In this document: positions 19,229-28,500 of the stretch, in pieces | Layout: each line of letters opens with the position of its first letter | How positions within the stretch are numbered: position 1 is the stretch's first letter | NCBI GenBank assembly: GCA_001803315.1 | Contig: MHBQ01000111.1 | Location: 1 to 34,159, forward strand | Direction: 5' to 3' | Source: Lentisphaerae bacterium RIFOXYC12_FULL_60_16 | GTDB taxonomy: Bacteria > Verrucomicrobiota > Kiritimatiellia > UBA8416 > YA12-FULL-60-10 | Length of the DNA stretch: 34,159 bases | Program-made: the position numbers and the translations under genes | Notes under the pieces: generated by a model | What the model was told of the DNA's origin: nothing | The model's database searches: none | The model's input: only the letters and a program-made list of their open reading frames with translations

Positions 19229-20922
19229 CCACGCCCCTGTCGCTTTGCCCAGGCATCACGTAATGGCACAATCTGATTGTAGACCGGTTGTCCGGGTTTT
19301 GAGTCCACCGGATCCGCGAAGAAATACCCCTTGCGTTCGAACTGGAACCGTTGTCCGGCCGCGGCCTCCGCCAGCACCGGTTCCACCATGGCGTGAATCA
19401 CCTCCAGCGACTTCGGGTTCAGGAACTGCTTGTAATCCTGGCCATCCGGCACGTCGTTGGGATCTTCCAGCATGAACAGGCGATCATACAGGCGCACCTC
19501 GATTCCGGTCGCATGGCGCGCCGAAACCCAGTGGATGGTACCCTTGATCTTGCGGCCGTCCGGGGTGTTTCCGCCGCGCGTGGCCGGATCATAGGTGGCA
19601 TGGATGGCGCGGATGTCCCCGGTAGCCGGGTCGCGGTCCACCCCCGTGCACTGCACGATGTACCCGTACCGCAACCGCACCTCGCGGCCGGGCGACATCC
19701 GGAAGAACCCCTTGGGAGGTTCCTCCATGAAATCCTCGCGCTCGATATACAACGCGCGGCAGAACGGCACCTGGCGGGTCCCGTCCGCCGGATCTTCCGG
19801 GTTGTTGACGGCATCCAGCAGGTCAACCCGGTCCTCCGGGAAATTGTCGATCACCAGCCTGACCGGATCCATCACCGCCATCGCACGGGGAGCGGTCCGG
19901 TTCAGTTCATCCCGCAGGCAATGCTCCAGGAGCGCCACATCCGTCAGGCTCCCGAACTTGGTCACCCCGATCCGCCGGCAGAATTCCCGGATGACCGACG
20001 GGGTATACCCGCGCCGGCGCAACCCGCCGATCGTCGGGAGCCGGGGATCATCCCAGCCCGTCACCAGCCCGTTACGCACCAGTTCCAGCAGTCGCCGCTT
20101 GGACATGACCGTGTAGGAGAGATTCAACCGCGCAAATTCAATCTGCTGGGGATGGCAGGGCACCTCCAGTTGATCCAGTATCCAGTCATACAACGGACGG
20201 TGCACTTCGAACTCCAGGGTGCAAATCGAATGGGTGATCCCCTCGATCGCGTCCGACAGGCAATGCGCGAAATCGTACATCGGGTACACGCACCAGGCGG
20301 TTCCCGCCCGGTGATGCGGACACTTGCGGATCCGGTAGATCACCGGGTCGCGCATGTGGATGTTCGGCGACGCCATGTCGATCCGGGCGCGTAACACATA
20401 CTGATTCTCATTGAATTCACCGGCCCGCATGCGCCGGAACATGTCCAGGTTCTCGGCAGGCGGGGTGTTGCGCCGGGGCGGTTCCTTGCCGGGCATGCTG
20501 GGAACACCCCGATACTCCTTGAATTCATCCTGTCCGAGCCCGCACACGTACGCCCGGCCCTTCTGAATCAGCGCCTCGGCATAGGCGTACAACTTTCCGT
20601 AGTAGTCGGACGCATAATAAAGATGTTCACCCCAGTCGAATCCCAGCCAGCGGACATCCTCCATGATGGATTGCACATACTCGACGTCTTCCGTCTCGGG
20701 ATTGGTATCGTCGAACCGCAAATGACACCGCCCGCCGAAATCCCGCGCAATGCCGAAGTTCAGGCAGATGGATTTCGCGTGCCCGATGTGCAGATACCCG
20801 TTGGGCTCCGGAGGGAACCGGGTGATGACCCGTCCCCCATGCTTGTTCGATTCCCGATCAGCCTCCACGATGTCACGTATGAAATCCGACGCCACCGGCT
20901 CGACTTTTACTTCCTGATTCAT
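19225..20922 (-). CDS. glnS: Glutaminyl-tRNA synthetase
   Basis: Charges tRNA-Gln directly with glutamine. In 565 aa it shows the class I motif PPEPNGYLHIGHAKSI near residue 40, FDDTNPETED, and the KMSKS-type VMSKRRLLELV near 270. The anticodon-binding beta-barrels (about 345-560) contain YIEREDFMEEPPKGFFRMSPG and VRLRYGYIVQC. Most bacterial lineages lack GlnRS and use GatCAB, so its presence, placed 23 bp after gltX and overlapping der, is a useful lineage marker. Start ATG at 20922 fits the conserved N-terminus DFIRDIVEADRESNKHGG. Confidence 0.96.
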   Translation of the reverse strand: MNQEVKVEPVASDFIRDIVEADRESNKHGGRVITRFPPEPNGYLHIGHAKSICLNFGIARDFGGRCHLRFDDTNPETEDVEYVQSIMEDVRWLGFDWGEHLYYASDYYGKLYAYAEALIQKGRAYVCGLGQDEFKEYRGVPSMPGKEPPRRNTPPAENLDMFRRMRAGEFNENQYVLRARIDMASPNIHMRDPVIYRIRKCPHHRAGTAWCVYPMYDFAHCLSDAIEGITHSICTLEFEVHRPLYDWILDQLEVPCHPQQIEFARLNLSYTVMSKRRLLELVRNGLVTGWDDPRLPTIGGLRRRGYTPSVIREFCRRIGVTKFGSLTDVALLEHCLRDELNRTAPRAMAVMDPVRLVIDNFPEDRVDLLDAVNNPEDPADGTRQVPFCRALYIEREDFMEEPPKGFFRMSPGREVRLRYGYIVQCTGVDRDPATGDIRAIHATYDPATRGGNTPDGRKIKGTIHWVSARHATGIEVRLYDRLFMLEDPNDVPDGQDYKQFLNPKSLEVIHAMVEPVLAEAAAGQRFQFERKGYFFADPVDSKPGQPVYNQIVPLRDAWAKRQGRG

Positions 20923-20945
20923 CTGGATTCCCCCACCCCGGGCCC

Positions 20946-22523
20946 CTACGGGCGCACGGCACGAACGATCCGGTCACGGCAACGGTCACGGCCGACCAGG
21001 ATCATGGTTTCATACAAACCGGCGCCCCGGGTGACACCGGTCACCGCCACCCGTACCGGCTGGTTCAATTTACCTTCGGGAATACCCGATTCCCGTTCCA
21101 CGTCCCGGATCATGGCTTCGATGGCCGCCTCGGTCCATTCCACCGGCGCCAGCTTCAACGCCACCCGCTCCAGGGCGGCCGTCATCCCCTCGCGTCCGAG
21201 CAGCTTGGCCGCTTCTTTTTCCTCACGCGGATAATCGTCGGCAAAGAAATACTGCCAGCCCTCCGGATCCTGCAACGTGTTGCACCGCGACTGCATCAGC
21301 GCACACACGGCCCGGAACGATTCCGGCGGGACCCCCTGCATCCAGGCCATGCCGCCCAGGGCGCCGCGCACCGCCTGTTCGAAAATGTCAATCGGCATGT
21401 CCGCGATGTATTGCCAGTTGAGATGGGTCAATTTCTTGAGATCCATCTGGGCCGGTCCGCTCTTCACCCGGTCCAGGGTGAAATCCCGCACGGCCTCGTC
21501 GCGCGTCATCTTTTCACGATCCTCACCCGGCGACCAGCCCAGCAGGCTCAGGTAGTTGAACAACGCCTGCGGCAGGAATCCCTTGGTCTTGAAATCACCC
21601 ACGTAGGCATCGCCATCCCGCTTGCTGTAGGGTTTGCCCTGTGCATTCACGATCATGGGCAGGTGCGCATAGCCCGGCGGCGTATGCCCCAGTGCATGGA
21701 ACAGGAACAGGTGCCGGTACGTGTTCTCCACGTGGTCATCCCCGCGGATGATATGGGTAATGCCTTGCGCGATATCGTCGCAGACATTGGCCAGGTGAAA
21801 TACCGGCGCCCCATTGGAACGCACGATCACCAGGTCCTTCATATCCTCAAGGGGTTTGGTCAGTTTGCCCTTCACCAGATCCGGCAGAACAACTTCCCGC
21901 TGTTCATAGTTGATGGTGGCAGCCCCTTCAACGGTGAACGATTCCCCCTTCCGGAGGATGCGGTCCAGCAGGGGCGCCAGTTCGAACTGGCAGGCGCCGG
22001 ACGCATCCAGCACACGCAGGTTGCGGTATCCGGCCAGGCACCCCTCGACCGGAACGGCAACCCCTTTCCGGTTCACCTGCGAATAGCGGACACCCGTCCC
22101 GTCCACGGTAAATGGTTCCGTCGGGCAGACCGGCGCCGATTTTGAACCGCAGGACCGGATGAAGGCAGGATCCGGGCCTTCAGCCGGCATGCGAAATACC
22201 ACGGCGGCACCCGTCCCGTCCGGCGAGGTTCGGCGATAGGCCTGTCCGCGCCGGACCAGGTCTTCCGCCGCCGCCAGGTGGGCGGCGGTCTGGGCGGACT
22301 GGTACACGATCGGTTCATCCCCGTTCAATCCCAGCCATTCCATGGCATCGAGCAGGGTACGCTTGGCCTCATCAGTCGACCGTTCCGCATCCGTATCCTC
22401 GATGCGAAGGAGGAACGAGCCACCCTCATGGCGGGCGAACAACCAGTTGAAAATCGCCGCCCGGATATTGCCGATATGGACATTTCCCGTGGGGCTTGGC
22501 GCAAAACGTACGCGGACCTTCAT
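20946..22523 (-). CDS. gltX: Glutamyl-tRNA synthetase
   Basis: Charges tRNA-Glu with glutamate. In 525 aa the N-terminus MKVRVRFAPSPTGNVHIGNIRAA contains the HIGH-type motif, followed by LLRIEDTDAERS. Later come IIRGDDHVENTYRHLFLFHALG and the KMSKS-type PYSKRDGDAYV, then the helical anticodon-binding domain. I chose the ATG at 22523 because AAGGA lies eight bases before it. Starts at 22544 and 22574 would add residues not seen in the family. The protein is somewhat longer than the usual 470-500 aa, with extra sequence around residues 110-160. It heads the gltX-glnS-der unit. Confidence 0.95.
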   Translation of the reverse strand: MKVRVRFAPSPTGNVHIGNIRAAIFNWLFARHEGGSFLLRIEDTDAERSTDEAKRTLLDAMEWLGLNGDEPIVYQSAQTAAHLAAAEDLVRRGQAYRRTSPDGTGAAVVFRMPAEGPDPAFIRSCGSKSAPVCPTEPFTVDGTGVRYSQVNRKGVAVPVEGCLAGYRNLRVLDASGACQFELAPLLDRILRKGESFTVEGAATINYEQREVVLPDLVKGKLTKPLEDMKDLVIVRSNGAPVFHLANVCDDIAQGITHIIRGDDHVENTYRHLFLFHALGHTPPGYAHLPMIVNAQGKPYSKRDGDAYVGDFKTKGFLPQALFNYLSLLGWSPGEDREKMTRDEAVRDFTLDRVKSGPAQMDLKKLTHLNWQYIADMPIDIFEQAVRGALGGMAWMQGVPPESFRAVCALMQSRCNTLQDPEGWQYFFADDYPREEKEAAKLLGREGMTAALERVALKLAPVEWTEAAIEAMIRDVERESGIPEGKLNQPVRVAVTGVTRGAGLYETMILVGRDRCRDRIVRAVRP

Positions 22524-22546
22524 GCCTGTAATCCTTGCTGTCATCC

Positions 22547-22568
22547 GCCGGGGAATTGATTCCCCGGC
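22547..22568. promoter_or_regulatory. 22-bp palindromic hairpin in the gltX leader
   Basis: GCCGGGGAAT (22547-22556), a two-base turn and ATTCCCCGGC (22559-22568) pair perfectly. It lies between the candidate promoter and the gltX start, so it would form a hairpin near the 5' end of the message about 24 nt before the ATG. It could be an operator or an RNA control element. Confidence 0.5.
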
Positions 22569-22581
22569 CTTCAACCGGGAC

Positions 22582-22609
22582 AGGCTACCAGAACCAGCCC
22601 CGGAATCAA
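22582..22609 (-). promoter_or_regulatory. Candidate gltX-glnS-der promoter
   Basis: On the minus strand TTGATT (22609-22604), a 16-base spacer and TAGCCT (22587-22582). The -35 is good and the -10 is weak. Transcription would start near 22575, just before the palindrome. Confidence 0.35.
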
Positions 22610-22685
22610 GCAGTCACGTTCCGAACCGACGGGTCCCATGCGCATTTAACTTCCGGGGGACACAGGCGATGGGACTAGACGCTAC

Positions 22686-22823
22686 TTGGAGTGCGGCGGC
22701 TTGACGCCGCTTTTCTTTGGCGAGGGAGCCGGCGTCTGGGGGTCGAACGCATCAACCACAGCGAGCCTATCAATCTTGTCCTGTACCAGCCACACAAAGC
22801 GGCGTCAAGCCGCCGCACTCCAA
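22686..22823. repeat. Perfect 28-bp inverted repeat around an 82-bp centre
   Basis: The left arm 22686-22713 (starts TTGGAGTGCGGCGGC) is the exact reverse complement of the right arm 22796-22823. Each arm also holds its own small hairpin (GCGGCG-N6-CGCCGC). The centre has no open reading frame of note. It fills much of the 450-bp gap between gltX and the hydrolase gene; the remainder, 22824-22974, shows nothing clear. It looks like a miniature inverted-repeat or paired REP element. Confidence 0.85.
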
Positions 22824-22974
22824 AACACAATGCCCGTCGGTGCAAGACCTGGCGATCCCCACGGAAGTGAAATGCGCACCATTCCCTCCCGATCAAAAAC
22901 ACCAGGTGCAATTCCCGCCGTAATCTGCAAATATTTCGCCGGTCCCTGATTATCATGATGATCCCCGAACAACG

Positions 22975-23730
22975 ATGAACCATCCCGTCATGCGAAACCT
23001 CGTTCCGGTATCCCCTTCCGTCGCACTCCTGTTCATCCTGCTGACCGTTGGACCAACCGGCGCGCAGGAAGGGGTTATCCTGCTCCATGGTCTGTGCCGG
23101 AGCAAGTCCAGCATGGCCCGCATGGAGCAAGCGCTGCTTGAGTCGGGGTTTGTTGTTGAAAACATCCAATACCCGTCACGTACCGCCGGAATTGAACCGT
23201 TGGCAGAAACCACCATCAGCAATGCCTTGGCCGGCGCGCGGCTCCGGAATTGCCCACGGATCCATTTTGTCACCCATTCGCTGGGCGGGATCCTGGTACG
23301 CAGTTACTTCACCCGCCATACCGAACCACGTCTGGGCCGCGTCGTCATGCTCGGCCCTCCCAACCAGGGCAGTGAAGTCGTGGACAACCTCGGAACCTGG
23401 TGGATATTCCGGAAACTCAACGGACCCGCCGGCAACCAGCTGGGTACCGGTACGAATTCACTCCCCAACCGCCTGGGACCGGTGAACTTCGAACTGGGGG
23501 TCATTGCCGGGGATCGTTCGATCAACTGGATTAACAGCCTGGTGATGATCCACAACCGCGATGACGGCAAGGTTTCCATTGAACATACCAAGGTTGAAGG
23601 CATGAAGGAACATCTCGTGGTTCATGTCTCACATCCCTACCTGATGAAACGTACAACGGTCATTGAACCGACCATCCGCTTCTTACAGACCGGATCCTTC
23701 AGCAACCAGCCGGCAACCCCACCACACTGA
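22975..23730 (+). CDS. Secreted alpha/beta hydrolase (lipase/esterase-like)
   Basis: 251 aa. An N-terminal signal peptide (SPSVALLFILLTVGPTGAQ, cleavage probably after TGA near residue 30) exports it. The alpha/beta hydrolase fold is shown by GVILLHGLCRSKSSM (oxyanion-hole strand) and the nucleophile elbow THSLGGILVRSY. LGPPNQGSEVVD follows it, as in bacterial triacylglycerol lipase and PGAP1-like proteins. The likely triad acid is in NRDDGKVS, and the likely histidine is in VSHPYLMK. Substrate cannot be told. The start may be this ATG or the one 15 bases later; neither has a good ribosome binding site. It stands alone, its stop codon lying inside an inverted repeat. Confidence 0.82.
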   Translation: MNHPVMRNLVPVSPSVALLFILLTVGPTGAQEGVILLHGLCRSKSSMARMEQALLESGFVVENIQYPSRTAGIEPLAETTISNALAGARLRNCPRIHFVTHSLGGILVRSYFTRHTEPRLGRVVMLGPPNQGSEVVDNLGTWWIFRKLNGPAGNQLGTGTNSLPNRLGPVNFELGVIAGDRSINWINSLVMIHNRDDGKVSIEHTKVEGMKEHLVVHVSHPYLMKRTTVIEPTIRFLQTGSFSNQPATPPH

Positions 23731-23793
23731 ACAGCCAACAAGGAACGCAGAACTCAGAACGAAGGGCGTTGGGCGTTCCTTGTTCGCTGTTCA
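23728..23793. repeat. Inverted repeat with 21-bp arms overlapping the hydrolase stop codon
   Basis: Arms 23728-23748 (starts TGAACAGCCAACAAGG) and 23773-23793 match at 20 of 21 positions. The apex has a further AACG/CGTT pairing. The hydrolase TGA is the first three bases. It can serve as the terminator of this gene, but its A/C-rich composition and length suggest a dispersed element. Confidence 0.78.
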
Positions 23794-23850
23794 GTGTTCA
23801 TGCCCCGTGCGGTCTTATCGAACCGCTTACGGCCTAAACCGCTACCACCT

Positions 23851-23871
23851 TGGCGTCCCTATGGGACGCCA
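23851..23871. terminator. Hairpin between convergent hydrolase and kinase genes
   Basis: TGGCGTCCC (23851-23859) and GGGACGCCA (23863-23871) pair perfectly across a three-base loop. It is 41 bp past the stop of the minus-strand receiver-kinase gene, with no T-tract. Confidence 0.45.
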
Positions 23872-23911
23872 GCCTGCTTCATGATGTTTCCCCGGTTCCT
23901 GTAAACGGGTT

Positions 23912-25525
23912 TCAGCCTTGCTTAAGAACGCCGGCCATGGCGGCCCGCAACTCCCCCAGGGTCATGGGTTTGGAGATCACCCGCATGACACAAGGCGGGG
24001 TCTCATTGGCATCTTTCATGATATCGCCAAACCCGGTCAACATGATGATCGGCATTTCCGCCCGAATCGCATGGGCCTTCCGGGCAACCTCGTCACCACT
24101 CATCACCGGCATGGCACGGTCCGTAATCATAAGGTCGAACGAACCCTTCAACAGCAAATCAAGCGCCTCCGTGCCTCCCGGGGTTACCGTTACCCGGTGC
24201 CCATCCTGCATCAACAACCGTGCAACGAGATCCCGTGACCGGGATTCATCATCAACGACCAGGATCTGCATGGGAGCAAGCGGTTCGGGCCTTTTCACCG
24301 TTTCGATCCCCGATTCCCCGTTCGCATCGGGAACCGGGAACCGCAGGCGGATCGTCGTGCCGACGCCGGGGAAACTTTCGACATCAAGGTCACCGTGATG
24401 CCGTTGCACAATGCCGTACGCCATCGGCAGGCCCAGTCCCGACCCTCGACCCCCCTTGGTCGTATAAAAAGGTTCCAGGCAGTGTTGGAGCGTTTTCGTG
24501 TCCATACCAATACCGGTGTCCGACACCACCAGCGAAACCGAGGCGGGCGGGTTGATCGCCAGTCCAAAGGTCAGGACACCACCCTGCGGCATGGCATCCA
24601 CCGCATTGAATATCAGGTTCGTGATGGCCTCCCGAAGCTCGCTGGAGCTCCCTCGAATCCGGGGAACCGGGTCAAACCGCGTCACGATCTCAATCATGAT
24701 CCCTCTGGCCTGCATTTCCTCCTTCCATTTCGGCATGGTCAGCGAAATGACGGTCTCGACAATCCGGGACAAATCCACCAGTTCGTAGATGGCATCGTCC
24801 GTTTGCTTGTAAACCGCCCTCAGCCGACGCACAATCTTTCGGGCATCATTGCCTGCCGACAGGATCATATCGAGCATATGGCGCGTTTTTTCCCGATCCT
24901 CCAGGACGGCGGGATCGGCGATCATGAGTTCCGTGAACCCGATGATCGGCATCAGGACATTGTTGAAATCGTGGGTAATGCCGCTGGCCATCTGCCCCAG
25001 CGCGGACAACCGTTCCTGCCGGATCATCAGCGTCTGCGTCTCCTTCAACTGTTGCACCGTCCGTCTCAACTCGCCGGTTCGTTCATCCACCAACTGCTCC
25101 AGCCTTTCCTGATAGCCGCGGTTGATTTCCATGAAACGTATCCGCTCGTCATCCACGGCTTTAAGCCTGGCCGCGTTCGCCACGACGCGGAGGATGGCGT
25201 CCTTGGATACCGGTTTGCACAGATAATCGAAGGCCCCGGCACGCACCGCATCGACAGCCGTGTTCACCGTGGGTTCTCCGGTCATTAGGATCACCAGCAC
25301 CCGGGGTTGGGCTTGACGAATACGCTTCATCAGCTCAACACCGGTCGTTCCCGGCAGGATGATGTCCGTGACAACCACGTCGAAAGGGGTAACCGCAAGC
25401 ACCTGCAGCGCCACCGTCACGTCTTCGGCCGTCTCGACCGCATACCCGGCATCCTTCAAGAAAAGCCCGACGGTAGTCCGTATGCTTTTCTCATCGTCAA
25501 CGACCAGCACCTTCGCCATCGTCAT
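23912..25525 (-). CDS. Receiver-histidine kinase-receiver hybrid signalling protein
   Basis: 537-aa soluble protein. The N-terminal receiver (about 1-120) has KVLVVDDEKSIR and phosphoacceptor Asp in VVVTDIILPG. A coiled coil (about 135-180, YQERLEQLVDERTGELRRTV) leads to the HisKA helix QMASGITHDFNNVLMPI. HATPase_c follows with NLIFNAVDAMPQGG, SDTGIGMD and GSGLGLPMAYGIV. A second receiver (about 415-530) has ILVVDDESRSRD and Asp in LMITDRAMPVMSG. There is no DNA-binding domain. It begins 41 bp after the large sensor kinase gene, with an AGGGGG ribosome site six bases before the ATG at 25525. The pair is likely a phosphorelay in which this protein accepts phosphate from the sensor. The final output protein is not in the window. 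Confidence 0.92.
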   Translation of the reverse strand: MTMAKVLVVDDEKSIRTTVGLFLKDAGYAVETAEDVTVALQVLAVTPFDVVVTDIILPGTTGVELMKRIRQAQPRVLVILMTGEPTVNTAVDAVRAGAFDYLCKPVSKDAILRVVANAARLKAVDDERIRFMEINRGYQERLEQLVDERTGELRRTVQQLKETQTLMIRQERLSALGQMASGITHDFNNVLMPIIGFTELMIADPAVLEDREKTRHMLDMILSAGNDARKIVRRLRAVYKQTDDAIYELVDLSRIVETVISLTMPKWKEEMQARGIMIEIVTRFDPVPRIRGSSSELREAITNLIFNAVDAMPQGGVLTFGLAINPPASVSLVVSDTGIGMDTKTLQHCLEPFYTTKGGRGSGLGLPMAYGIVQRHHGDLDVESFPGVGTTIRLRFPVPDANGESGIETVKRPEPLAPMQILVVDDESRSRDLVARLLMQDGHRVTVTPGGTEALDLLLKGSFDLMITDRAMPVMSGDEVARKAHAIRAEMPIIMLTGFGDIMKDANETPPCVMRVISKPMTLGELRAAMAGVLKQG

Positions 25526-25566
25526 GATCGGCCCCCTCTTGTCGCCACCGCCTATTTTACGCACCG

Positions 25567-28500
25567 TCAACCCGCTCCCGGGTCCAACGGCAATTCAACC
25601 AGAAACCGTGTTCCCTTACCGGATTCCGTTTCATAACGGATGGTCCCCCCGTGCCGGGTGACGATCCCATGGCTTATCGAAAGCCCCAATCCAGACCCCT
25701 TATCCTTGTGTTTGGTTGTCGCGAACGGATCAAAGATCCGGTCGCGAATCGTCTCCGATATCCCCGCTCCATGATCCTCCACGATCAACAGTATCCAGCC
25801 CCGGCCATCCCGTTCCAGTTTCCGGGCTTCGATGCGGACGATCTTCTGCTCACTGTGCCCCGGGAACCGCTCGTTCAACGCGTCACGGGCATTCGTCAAC
25901 AGGTTCACCAGCACCTGCTGGATCTGCTGGCTACGGCACCGGAGTTCCGGGAGATCCCCGGGAACCTCCACCTCCAACACAATCTGGTCATGTCGTATCA
26001 CCGCCTGAATCAGGGACAGGGTGGCGCTGACAATGTCGCTTACCCGCGCTTTGCTGAACGATTGGTTGTCCTGTCGCGCAAAGGACAGGAGATTGCGGAC
26101 AATGTCGGCCACGCGATTGGCCTCCCGGATGATCTCGGCGGCATACGCTCCTGAATCACTACCGCCATCCGCGCGGTCAATCAGGAGTTGGGCGTAGTTC
26201 ATGATTCCCATGATCGGGTTGTTGACTTCATGCGCCACCCCGCTGGCAAGCATGCCGATGGACTCCAGTTTCTGCGACTGCAGAAGCTGTGCCTGCAATT
26301 GCTGCCGGGTCTCCTCCTCACGCTTGCGCGCGGTGATGTCCATGAAGATGCAGGCAAACTGGTTGGGGGCCGGCCGGAAGGCGGTCACCTCAAAATGCTT
26401 TCCAAGCATGGCGGCATAATTCTCAAAAAAGGCCGGCTCACCAGTCAAGGCAACCTTGCCATACGTCTCAATCCAATGCCGCTCGGTGCCGGGCATAATC
26501 TCCAACACGGTCCGACCCGTAACCGCCTCCGCCTTCAAGCCGGTCATGCGTTCAAAGGCAGGGTTAATGGCCAGAAAACGATAATCCACGGGGCGCCCCT
26601 GCTTGTCGCAAATGATCTCGTGCAGGGCAAAGCCATCCAGCATTTCGCGAAACAGCGTCTGGTAGTCCCGCTCGGTCCTGCGGTGTTCCGTGATATCGCG
26701 GCTGATGGTAAGAACCGAAACAATCTGATGGTCGGCGTCAAATTCAGGAACCAGCCGCCAGTTGAAAATGGTCTCTCCCTTAATACCCTTAAAGGAAAAC
26801 TCCTTTTCGACAGCGGTCCCACCGTTGAACACCTGCCGGATGGCGTTCTCAAACAGCTCACACAGATCCTCCGTGAACCCGAGTTCGCGGTGCGTTTTGC
26901 CGATGAAAGCATCGACCGACAGGCCGGTCATTCCGGCAATATTATCCGAGACAAACAGATGTCGCCCTTCGCGATCGTGACGCATCACGATGTCGGGCAA
27001 ACCCTCAATCAGCGCACGGTGCCGCTCTTCGCTTTCCCGCAGGGCTTCCTCAACCCGCTTGCGTTCGGAAACATCCTGGAATGAGCCTTGAACCTGCACA
27101 ACTTCACCCTGCTGGTTCCGAACCGCCTCCCCGGTGGTCCGCACCCATACCCGCTGGCCGGTTCGGGTGATGACCTGCATCACTTCATCAAACGGAACGC
27201 CTTTTTCCGCGCAGGCACGAAAGATCTGCGTGATCTTCTCACGCCATTCGGGCGCATAGAAGTGGATGGCATCCTCCACGGAAGGCGAAAACCCCGGCGG
27301 CATGCCATGGATGTCGGCCACGACATCCGACCAGGTGCATTGGTTGAGCGCCAGATCGACACTCCAGCCGCCAAAGCGCGCCGTTCTCCCGGCGACATGG
27401 AGCAGGCGATAGTGGGCCGTCAGATCCGCCGTGCGCCTGGCGACCTTGCGACGCAAGGTCCAGGACCAGGCCAGCGCCAGCAGGGCGATGACCAGCAGGG
27501 GGACCGCCACGAACAAGACATATTTCAGGATCACACGCCAGGCCGGTGGTCCCGTCTCATACACGCCCATCCAGCGGTCAAAGATCTGCCGGTAATCGCC
27601 CGACTCCTTAATGACATGCAGACCCTCGTTCAAGGATGCCAGCAATGCCTTGTTCCCTTTGGCAACAGCAAAACACAACTCACCGGTAAACAAGGGTGTC
27701 CTGCCAACCACCAGCGAATCCCGTTCCGCTCTCGTCATCACCGACAACGCCGTGGTACGTGAGACCAACGCACAGTCGCGTCTTCCCTCCTTCACCTCAC
27801 GTAGCGCATCCTCCTGGCTATTAACGACATATAGCCATTCATCGAGCCCATTTGCGATTGCCTGCTGGTGCATGATGTCGCCATCTTCCACGACCAGACG
27901 GTGCCCGCGAAGCTCAGCCATGGTAGCCGGTGGACGAGGTCCATCCCGGCGGACGACCGCCACGCAATGGCTCACCATATATGGCATGCTGAAATCCAGC
28001 ACCTTCCCGCGTTCCGGCGTATAGAACATGCTGAGCACATCAAGCTTGCCGCTTTTCAACGCCTCAACATTCTCAGCCCATGAACCCAGCCGGATTTCGA
28101 TATTCAGGTCGGACGCCAAGGCTACCGCCATCGCAATGTCCACACAAAAACCAGCGGGCACCCCGGACTCTTTCAGGAACTCAAACGGCGGATAGTTGCG
28201 GTCGCCGCCCACCATGATGCGGCGGTTCGACGGCAATTCGAGCGCCGCGAACCACTTGGCATGCAGGCGGCGGTAGGTGCCATTCGCGATGATCAGGGCC
28301 AGCCCTTCATTGAGCAACGCCAGCGTGTCCCGGTCCCCTTCCGGTACGGCAAAACAGAAATCCTGACGAAAGTCCATGACCGGCGCATCCAGGATCCTCA
28401 GATTCATATGGCCGGATTCCGACAGAAGCCGCAGCGCAACCAGACGTTGGACCACGACTGCATCGCAACGCCCTTCGGAAAGATCCCGGAAGGCATCCAG

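Noticed and set aside
22675-23169. A 164-codon minus-strand frame spanning the 28-bp inverted repeat and the hydrolase start
   Set aside because: Runs through repeat DNA and the antisense of a signal peptide; no homology signal or ribosome site.
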